A program made the translations under genes and the position numbers. Shown here one piece after another: positions 6,513 through 11,927 of a stretch of DNA of 11,927 nt; the first letter of the stretch is position 1, and each line of letters starts with the position of its first letter. Origin of the DNA: Eubacterium sp. UBA4343 (GTDB lineage: Bacteria > Bacillota > Clostridia > Lachnospirales > Lachnospiraceae); the NCBI GenBank assembly GCA_002394235.1, contig DGTF01000018.1, positions 218,524 through 230,450 of the forward strand, in the 5' to 3' direction. The notes under the pieces were generated by a model. The model was not told the DNA's origin and did no database searches. It saw only the letters and a program-made list of their open reading frames with translations.

Positions 6513-8558
6513 TTACCCGGCATTTGCGTTCTGTGCGGTACCTCCGGCATTGTCATAACCGGAAGTATCCGTTCCAGTATTGTCGTAACCGGAGTTGTCA
6601 TATCCGCCATTTCCGGTTCCGGAGCTGTCGTATCCGGAGTTATCGGCGCCATTGTCATTGTACCCGGAATTATCGGTTCCCGCTCCGTTATAACCGCTAT
6701 TATCGGTTCCTGTGCTGTCGTAGCCGGAGCTGTCATAATCACCATTGCCGGTCCCGGAGTTATCATATCCGGAATTATCCGTGCCGGTCGTTCCGTTATC
6801 ATATGTTCCGTCTGTAGTGCCGGCTCCGGAACTGCCGTCATCTCCATTTGCTGGAATATCTGCGATATCGTTATCCGGAGCAGCCTGCTGACCAGAGTTG
6901 TCCGGTACGGTATAGACGGGCTCCGTCCAGGTATGGTCATCATTATCGGAAGCGTCCGTGCCGCCGGTGTCTGATGAGACCTTCGGCGCGGGTGTCGGTG
7001 TGGCTGACGGGGTGGATTTGAAGATACTGTCATCAGCGGAAGAACCGTAAAGGTAGCTGATCAAAGCTTTATGGCAGGCGTTCAGATCCGGGACAAGAAC
7101 AGACTGACCGTCGATGGTGTCTGAATAATACATGCCGTCGCCCGGCAGAGTCGCCGCATTCATGTCAGATCCGCACAGAAAAGCAAAAAAGCATGCCCTC
7201 GTCAGATAGAGGTCTGTCATATCCGTTGTGATGCTCGGTGCAGCCTGATTCATTACCTCCAGCATACGGAAGGGATTGGACTTCATCTTCGCAAATGCTG
7301 CCTGGATGATTTTCTTCTGACGATTTACGCGGTCCCAGTCGGAATTGCCGACATATCTCATCCTGGCGTAGCAGAGTGCCTGCTCCGGCGTCAGAGAATT
7401 GACTCCCTCTACGAGCCCCCAGGGTTCGTCCACCTGGGCGTTGTCCACACTGGAGCCCAGGCCCTCATTCGCGTTCATGTAGGTCGCCTCGTCATAGGTC
7501 AGATCTATGTCAAGATTCCCCACAGAGGTTATGGCTTCCAGGAAACCGTCAAGATCTACAACCGCGTTCCCGTCAATATCTATGCCGAAGTTCTCCTGAA
7601 CCGTCTCATCAAGAGTTTCCAGTCCTCCTGCGGCATAGGCGGCATTCAGCTTCGCGGAATAATCTGTGCCGGCAATGGGCACATAGGTGTCACGCATCAG
7701 AGAGACCAGAGTGATCTGCCGCGTTTTTGCATTAAGGCTGCAGATGATCATGGTATCTGAACGGGTCTGGGTTTCTCCCTCCCTGGCATCCTCTCCGACG
7801 AGGAGAATATTCATGACGCCGCGCTCCTCATAGGCATCGACACCGGCCGCTTCCGTCGCTTTATCCGCGGTCGTATCCGCTACAGGTTCCACGCGGTTCA
7901 TTCTGCTGAAGGCGATATGGAGAAAAACAGCCATAAGAACGATGAGAACAAGGATAATACCCAGAAGCGTCAGGAAGAAACGGCGAACCGGATGCCTCCT
8001 CTTCCTGCGTGGACGCCTGCCGTAATCATCGCCGTAATCGTTCGTCGGACGGCCGCCTCTGCCGGAATGGTTTCCATAGGAATCGTTATCGTCATATCTG
8101 TCCGGTCGGGGTTTCTTGCGCTTCTTCGGCTTGAATCCGAAATCATAATCATCACCGATATCATAGGTATCATCGGAAGGATCGTCCTGGTACCCATCAT
8201 CATAGAGAGCATCGTCGTCACCGTTGCCGCGATACCCGCTGAAACTTCCGGCCTGGTCACCGTTGCCGCGATACCCGCTGAAACCCGCAGCCTGACGTCC
8301 GCTGTCGCGATAACCTCTGAACAGCCCGATATCCTGTCCGCTTTCATAGCTGCCGCGAAAACCGTTCTGGCGCCCGATATCATCGAAGCTGCCCGCGTTG
8401 CGCATGCGCTGATAATAGTTCAGATTGTGCTCTGCTCCGGACGGTCCGGGACTGCTCTGAAAAGAATCAGAGGAAGAATCGGTGAATGCCGTATCATATT
8501 CCGGAACATGGATTTCCCGCGTCGCCCCACTGAGATATTCATCGTCTCTGTTGTTCAT
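6513..8558 (-). CDS. LytR-CpsA-Psr (LCP) family wall-polymer transferase
   Basis: LCP enzymes move lipid-linked anionic polymers such as teichoic acid or capsule onto peptidoglycan at the outer membrane face. This 681-residue protein has a cytoplasmic N-terminus (1-190) rich in Asp, Arg, Gly, Ser and Tyr, a basic stop (RRPRRKRRH), one helix (about 193-217) and an extracellular catalytic domain from about 246 to 505. Family residues are visible: TRSDT at 265-269, LMRDTYVP at 288-294, then RMRYVGNSDWDRVNRQ at 399-414. A Thr/Pro/Ala spacer (516-526) leads to a tail of Gly-Tyr-Asp-Asn repeats. Family members are usually about 300-450 residues, so both ends are extended. ATG 8558 is chosen because AAAGG (complement of 8569-8573) lies 10 bases before it; an ATG at 8594 lacks one. 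It follows the membrane gene by 114 bases and probably shares its promoter. The polymer it transfers cannot be told. Confidence 0.92.
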   Translation of the reverse strand: MNNRDDEYLSGATREIHVPEYDTAFTDSSSDSFQSSPGPSGAEHNLNYYQRMRNAGSFDDIGRQNGFRGSYESGQDIGLFRGYRDSGRQAAGFSGYRGNGDQAGSFSGYRGNGDDDALYDDGYQDDPSDDTYDIGDDYDFGFKPKKRKKPRPDRYDDNDSYGNHSGRGGRPTNDYGDDYGRRPRRKRRHPVRRFFLTLLGIILVLIVLMAVFLHIAFSRMNRVEPVADTTADKATEAAGVDAYEERGVMNILLVGEDAREGETQTRSDTMIICSLNAKTRQITLVSLMRDTYVPIAGTDYSAKLNAAYAAGGLETLDETVQENFGIDIDGNAVVDLDGFLEAITSVGNLDIDLTYDEATYMNANEGLGSSVDNAQVDEPWGLVEGVNSLTPEQALCYARMRYVGNSDWDRVNRQKKIIQAAFAKMKSNPFRMLEVMNQAAPSITTDMTDLYLTRACFFAFLCGSDMNAATLPGDGMYYSDTIDGQSVLVPDLNACHKALISYLYGSSADDSIFKSTPSATPTPAPKVSSDTGGTDASDNDDHTWTEPVYTVPDNSGQQAAPDNDIADIPANGDDGSSGAGTTDGTYDNGTTGTDNSGYDNSGTGNGDYDSSGYDSTGTDNSGYNGAGTDNSGYNDNGADNSGYDSSGTGNGGYDNSGYDNTGTDTSGYDNAGGTAQNANAG
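6549..6800 (-). repeat. Coding repeats: Gly-Tyr-Asp/Asn tail of the LCP protein
   Basis: Residues 587-670 of the LCP protein consist of roughly 10-residue units related to TGTDNSGYDN, with shorter SGYDN units between them. Nearly every unit has one Tyr after Gly and before Asp or Asn. The DNA is correspondingly repetitive (recurring TTATCGGTTCC and GTTGTCATATCCG motifs on the plus strand). The tail lies outside the cell and is probably disordered. Copy number may vary between strains by slippage. Confidence 0.85.
8205..8321 (-). repeat. Coding 39-bp repeats in the LCP cytoplasmic region
   Basis: Three 13-residue units lie at residues 80-118: FRGYRDSGRQAAG, FSGYRGNGDQAGS and FSGYRGNGDDDAL. 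At the DNA level 29 bases are identical between 8217-8245 and 8256-8284, a 39-bp period. The near identity of the last two copies suggests a fairly recent duplication. They lie on the cytoplasmic side of the membrane helix. Confidence 0.85.
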
Positions 8559-8672
8559 AAAATAAAAACCTTTCGCTGTTGTAGGCAGAAACACTGCCTG
8601 TTCCCTCAGAATGTCTGTTCGCGGGATTGCCGCATATGCTTTCTGATGATTCCCGGCAGAGGAATTGTGAGA

Positions 8673-9302
8673 TTATTCCTCAGTGTCCGCATCTTCCGGT
8701 GTATCGCGGCGCCTCTTCTTTGTCAGATCCGGAAGTTTGACATCGCGCTCAATCTGCTCGGCAAACTTCATGTAATTGGACATGGTGTTTCTCACCTTGA
8801 AACGGCCGCCATTGTTCGGACGGATGGTCAGGCTTTTCGCATGCATCGCGTCTTCAGCATTCTCCTTCTTCACGGTGCGGATCTGATCAAAGGCAGTGAT
8901 TTCCGGCTTTCCGAAGGATCCCTGGTAGCGGATGGTGTTCCCTTCGATAAAAACTCTTTCGCAGAGGGCTTTTCTCTGCATCAGGAAAAAAATCAGTCCG
9001 GTGACAAAGGCACAGACAAGCTCCACTGCGATGGCAATTATCTGTCTCTGAGAATCACCCTTCAGTGCGAGCCATCCGATAAAGATCTCAATGACACAGC
9101 CCAATAGCAATATACTGAAGCCGATAAAAAGACCGCTCAGCGGATTGCGCATAATATAATGAGACGGATCCTTGTCCTTCGACATCTGCTTCTCATAGCG
9201 GGTCACGCCGGCAGTTGCCGTGCTGACAATCGATATCAGAAGTATCAGCACACTTAAGATGACGCCGGACCACTTGATCAGAAACGGTAGAATATTGTCC
9301 AT
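8673..9302 (-). CDS. Three-helix membrane protein with PH-like domain, unknown function
   Basis: I do not recognise a named function. The 209-residue protein has three hydrophobic helices (about 8-30, 55-80 and 86-108) and then a soluble stretch at about 112-188 with alternating strands and a final helix (VFIEGNTIRYQG, then FDQIRTVK, SLTIRPNNG and NYMKFAEQIERDV). That pattern resembles bacterial PH-like domains of small clostridial membrane proteins. A charged tail ends DADTEE. ATG 9302 is preferred over ATG 9371: AAGGGGG (complement of 9312-9318) is 9 bases upstream and the protein then starts just before the first helix. It is the first gene of the minus-strand unit and precedes the LCP gene, which hints at an envelope role but does not prove one. 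Confidence 0.85.
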   Translation of the reverse strand: MDNILPFLIKWSGVILSVLILLISIVSTATAGVTRYEKQMSKDKDPSHYIMRNPLSGLFIGFSILLLGCVIEIFIGWLALKGDSQRQIIAIAVELVCAFVTGLIFFLMQRKALCERVFIEGNTIRYQGSFGKPEITAFDQIRTVKKENAEDAMHAKSLTIRPNNGGRFKVRNTMSNYMKFAEQIERDVKLPDLTKKRRRDTPEDADTEE

Positions 9303-9448
9303 GTGAATGAACCCCCTTGGTAATAAAAAATAAGCCGTTGAGTATTCCCGGTTCAGCGGGATACCAACCATTGGAACCAGGTAAAGGTACGGCGCTGTTT
9401 ATCGCTATTTACATTTATATAGGAGATAAAACCGGATAAGATAAGAAA

Positions 9449-9477
9449 ATTCTAGCATTGCCTTGTATCAATGTCAA
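9449..9477 (-). promoter_or_regulatory. Strong sigma-A promoter for the minus-strand unit
   Basis: On the minus strand, TTGACA (complement of 9472-9477) is followed by a 17-base spacer and TAGAAT (complement of 9449-9454), with an extended TGC just before the -10. That is a near-consensus vegetative promoter. Transcription would start near 9442 and leave a leader of about 140 bases before the membrane protein gene. Confidence 0.8.
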
Positions 9478-9530
9478 TTTTTGAACGTATTTTGCACTGT
9501 CAGACGAAGCAGTTAAGGCTGAGTGCTGCA

Positions 9531-9659
9531 GCGAAGTATATCTGATTTTCGGCGAAGAATACTTGTTTTCCAGGACGATGTATCCACCTGGTTGGGCATC
9601 TGGAAACTATGGCCTTGCGGAGCGATGTAATTACCGGGTTCGGCATCGGAGGATACCCG
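9531..9659 (+). repeat. Degenerate tandem repeats, about 44-47 bp apart
   Basis: CGATGTA occurs at 9576 and 9623, each time followed by related sequence (ACCTGGTTGGGCATC and ACCGGGTTCGGCATC, 13 of 15 bases identical). A weaker third copy starts at 9532 (CGAAGTA, then TTCGGC). A second overlapping similarity, GCGAAGTATA at 9531 and GCGAAGAATA at 9552, is 21 bases apart. The copies are imperfect and the function is unknown. Confidence 0.45.
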
Positions 9660-9713
9660 CCGTCCGAGGGCAATTTTTACGGATTTTTACCTGCCTTCCG
9701 CGCCGAACTTTAC

Positions 9714-9742
9714 TTGACATCGCCTGGTGGACAGTTTAAAAT
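9714..9742 (+). promoter_or_regulatory. Sigma-A promoter of greA-lysS
   Basis: TTGACA at 9714-9719, a 17-base spacer and TAAAAT at 9737-9742 form a near-consensus housekeeping promoter. Transcription would begin near 9749, giving a leader of about 54 bases with a weak 5-bp hairpin (TTGCG 9750-9754 with CGCAA 9763-9767). Confidence 0.85.
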
Positions 9743-9802
9743 ATGGAAATTGCGAATATGCGCGCAAATGACGGTAATTTCTTTTATTCATGAGGTGAAA
9801 TC

Positions 9803-10282
9803 ATGGCAAATAAGACAGTAGTTACATATGCAGGCCTGAAGGCACTCGAGGACGAGCTGCAGGATCTCAAGGTTACAAAGCGTAAAGAGATTGCAGAGAA
9901 GCTGAAAGAAGCCCGGGCGCAGGGCGACCTCTCCGAGAACGCGGAGTATGATGCCGCAAAGGACGAGCAGGCCCAGATCGAGGCAAGAATCGAGGAAATT
10001 GAGGCGCTGCTGAAGAATGTAGAGGTAGTCGTTGAGTCCGAGGCGGACGCAAACAAGGTAAATATCGGCTGCAAGGTCAAGGTTCAGGACATGACCTACG
10101 ACGAGGAGCTTGAGTTCCAGATCGTCGGTTCAACGGAGGCAAACAGCCTGAAGGGGAAAATCTCCAATGAGTCTCCGGTCGGAAAGGCTCTTCTGGGACA
10201 CGAGGTAGGCGAAGTCGTTTCCATCGAGACGCCGGACGGCGATGAGCAGTACAAGATCCTCGGAATCGAGAGAAACATCTGA
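9803..10282 (+). CDS. greA: Transcription elongation factor GreA
   Basis: GreA enters the secondary channel of RNA polymerase and stimulates cleavage of backtracked transcripts so that elongation can resume. The 159-residue protein matches the family length. It has an N-terminal antiparallel coiled coil (about 8-75) whose tip carries the acidic pair Asp42 and Glu45 in QGDLSENAEYDAAK, needed for cleavage. A C-terminal FKBP-like domain (about 84-158) contains ISNESPVGKALLGHEVGEVV at 120-139, a Gre hallmark. GAGGTGA at 9792-9798 is a clear ribosome site just before ATG 9803. It has its own strong promoter, and lysS follows after 38 bases, an arrangement I associate with clostridia. Confidence 0.97.
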   Translation: MANKTVVTYAGLKALEDELQDLKVTKRKEIAEKLKEARAQGDLSENAEYDAAKDEQAQIEARIEEIEALLKNVEVVVESEADANKVNIGCKVKVQDMTYDEELEFQIVGSTEANSLKGKISNESPVGKALLGHEVGEVVSIETPDGDEQYKILGIERNI

Positions 10283-10320
10283 TAGAATTTTTTTGGAACA
10301 TAAGGAAGCAGGAGGAAGAG

Positions 10321-11927
10321 ATGGCAGAGCAGAACCAGAATAAAAACGGGAAGCAGAAACCGGTACAGGATATGAACCAGATCCTGAAGGTACGTCGCGA
10401 CAAGCTGAAAGAGCTGCAGGATGCAGGCAAAGATCCGTTCAAGATCACAACCTACGACCAGACCCATCACAGCCAGGAAATCAAAGACCACTTTGAGGAA
10501 CTCGACGGGAAGGACGTATCCATCGCGGGACGTATCATGAGCAAGCGTGTCATGGGTAAGGCTTCCTTCTGCCATATTCAGGATAAGCTGGGACAGATTC
10601 AGTGCTATGTGCAGCGCGATTCTCTGGGAGATGAGCCCTACAAGGAGTTCAAGCATCTCGATATCGGCGATATCGTCGGCATCAAGGGCTATGTATTCCG
10701 GACACAGACCGGAGAGATCAGTGTGCACGCAAAGGAAGTCATTCTTCTGTCAAAATCCCTTCAGCCGCTTCCGGAGAAGTTCCACGGACTTCAGGATACC
10801 GACACACGGTATCGTCAGAGATATGTGGATCTGATCATGAATGAGGATGTCAAGAAGACATTTATTAAAAGATCCCAGATTATCCGCGAGATCCGTAATT
10901 TCCTCGGTGAGCGTGACTTCATGGAGGTGGAGACCCCCATGCTGGTAGACAATGCTGGCGGAGCTTCCGCGCGTCCCTTTGTCACCTATTATAATGCGCT
11001 CGGCGAGTACAAGAAGCTGCGGATTTCTCTGGAGCTGTATTTGAAGCGTCTGATCGTCGGCGGACTTGAGAGAGTCTATGAGATCGGACGTGTATTCCGG
11101 AACGAGGGACTCGATCAGAAGCATAACCCGGAATTCACGCTTATGGAGCTTTATCAGGCATATACCGATTACAACGGCATGATGGAGCTGACCGAGAGCA
11201 TGTTCCGTTATCTTGCGGAAAAGGTTTGCGGAAGTACAAGCATCTATTATGGAAATAAAGAGGACGGCACAGGCAAGGTCATTGACCTCGGAAAACCGTT
11301 CCGCCGTCTGACGATGGAAGACGCGATCAAGGAGCAGACCGGAATCGATTTTGAGACGATCAACACGGACGAAGAGGCAAAGGCTCTCGCAAAAGAGCAC
11401 AACATCGAGTTCGAGGACCGTCACAAGAGAGGAGACATCATCAACCTGTTCTTCGACGAGTACTGCGAGGACAAGATGATCCAGCCGACCTTCATCATGG
11501 ATCACCCGCTCGAGATCAGCCCTCTGACAAAGAAGAAACCGTCCGATCCGAGAAAAGTAGAGCGTTTTGAGCTTTACATCAACGGATGGGAGATGTGCAA
11601 CGCTTATTCTGAGCTGAACGATCCGATCGACCAGCGGGAGCGTTTTGCCGCTCAGGATGCGCTCTCCGCACAGGGCGATGAGGAAGCACAGCACACAGAC
11701 GAGGATTTCCTTCACGCGATGGAAATCGGCATGCCTCCGACAGGCGGCATCGGATACGGCATCGACCGTCTCTGCATGCTTCTGACAAACAGTGCATCCA
11801 TTCGAGACGTCCTGCTCTTCCCGACAATGAAGTCATTAAAGAGCGGATCTGAGGGAAATGGTGTAAGCTCTGAGGCTGCTGAAGAGGCTGCTGCAGCACC
11901 GGCAGACCCGTTCGCAGCACCGGCTGA
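10321..11927 (+). CDS. lysS: Lysyl-tRNA synthetase LysS, class II, 3' end missing
   Basis: LysS charges tRNA-Lys with lysine using ATP. The 535 codons visible run off the window without a stop. After a short basic N-terminus comes an OB-fold anticodon-binding domain (about 60-150), then the class II catalytic core: motif 1 around FMEVETPML, GGASARPF, motif 2 with RVFRNEGLDQKHNPEFT, and motif 3 with GGIGYGIDRL. The normal enzyme ends at about residue 503 (RDVLLFPTMKS). Here the frame continues at least 32 more residues into an Ala/Glu/Pro-rich stretch ending ADPFAAPA, which looks like a linker. From memory, some Lachnospiraceae LysS proteins carry an extra C-terminal tRNA-binding-type domain, so one may follow outside the window; this is inference. 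AGGAGG at 10310-10315 lies 5 bases before ATG. It is co-transcribed with greA. Confidence 0.97.
   Translation, partial: MAEQNQNKNGKQKPVQDMNQILKVRRDKLKELQDAGKDPFKITTYDQTHHSQEIKDHFEELDGKDVSIAGRIMSKRVMGKASFCHIQDKLGQIQCYVQRDSLGDEPYKEFKHLDIGDIVGIKGYVFRTQTGEISVHAKEVILLSKSLQPLPEKFHGLQDTDTRYRQRYVDLIMNEDVKKTFIKRSQIIREIRNFLGERDFMEVETPMLVDNAGGASARPFVTYYNALGEYKKLRISLELYLKRLIVGGLERVYEIGRVFRNEGLDQKHNPEFTLMELYQAYTDYNGMMELTESMFRYLAEKVCGSTSIYYGNKEDGTGKVIDLGKPFRRLTMEDAIKEQTGIDFETINTDEEAKALAKEHNIEFEDRHKRGDIINLFFDEYCEDKMIQPTFIMDHPLEISPLTKKKPSDPRKVERFELYINGWEMCNAYSELNDPIDQRERFAAQDALSAQGDEEAQHTDEDFLHAMEIGMPPTGGIGYGIDRLCMLLTNSASIRDVLLFPTMKSLKSGSEGNGVSSEAAEEAAAAPADPFAAPA

Larger units (their letters stand above)
9303..9802. 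other. 500-bp divergent intergenic region
   Basis: It holds the leader and promoter of the minus-strand unit (to about 9477), a stretch with degenerate repeats (9531-9659) and the greA promoter (9714-9742). Near 9349-9362, CCCG and CGGG can form a small hairpin in the minus-strand leader. I find no tRNA, T-box, known riboswitch or convincing small gene here. A 70-codon frame at 9609-9821 crosses the greA promoter and start and is not credible. Confidence 0.7.

Noticed and set aside
7917..9107. 396-codon open frame on the plus strand
   Set aside because: It lies antisense to the LCP N-terminus and the membrane protein gene. Its Ile/Val-rich composition is what the complement of Asp/Tyr/Gly/Arg codons gives, and it resembles no family.
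9609..9821. 70-codon frame before and into greA
   Set aside because: It has no ribosome site, crosses a strong promoter and overlaps the greA start in another frame.
10750..11715. 321-codon open frame on the minus strand
   Set aside because: It is fully antisense to the catalytic core of lysS, which is beyond doubt, so it is a shadow of biased codon use.
1..11927. Defence island, prophage, transposon, CRISPR or biosynthetic cluster
   Set aside because: All sizeable genes are housekeeping or envelope genes. No transposase, integrase, Cas, phage or biosynthetic signatures and no spaced direct-repeat array were seen.

Overview
The window looks like chromosomal core DNA from a Gram-positive clostridium, most likely a Lachnospiraceae member with roughly balanced GC. 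The evidence is the set of Firmicute-type genes with good Shine-Dalgarno sites, a LytR-CpsA-Psr (LCP) wall-assembly protein, a PhoBR-type pair with a PAS-containing kinase, and a greA-lysS pair whose LysS carries an extra Ala/Glu/Pro-rich tail. The lineage is inferred from gene content and style; no database search was possible.

Left part, plus strand (about 1-6330): a phosphate acquisition and sensing block. pstC, pstA and pstB encode the two permeases and the ATPase of the high-affinity phosphate ABC transporter. The binding protein pstS is not in the window and probably lies just upstream. phoU follows, then a hairpin terminator, then a separate unit with its own promoter: an OmpR-class response regulator (PhoB/PhoP type) and its membrane histidine kinase (PhoR type). 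The expected circuit is that the transporter and PhoU report phosphate status to PhoR, PhoR phosphorylates the regulator, and the regulator switches on pst and probably its own operon. TTAACA-like repeats and a perfect 11-bp dyad lie at the phoBR promoter.

Middle part, minus strand (6513-9302): two genes read leftward from a strong promoter at 9449-9477. The first is a three-helix membrane protein with a PH-like tail of unknown function. The second is a 681-residue LCP protein that likely ligates anionic polymers to peptidoglycan, with repetitive low-complexity regions on both sides of its membrane segment. A bidirectional terminator at 6446-6481 separates it from phoR.

Right part, plus strand (9714-11927): a strong promoter drives greA (transcript cleavage factor) and lysS (lysyl-tRNA synthetase), which runs off the window. 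The 500-bp divergent spacer between 9302 and 9803 holds both promoters and a patch of degenerate tandem repeats.

I see no mobile element, CRISPR array, tRNA or rRNA, and no clearly new multi-gene system. The points most worth a second look are the structured pstA-pstB spacer with an in-frame stop behind the best ribosome site, the phoBR control region, the double low-complexity LCP protein and several small repeat arrays.
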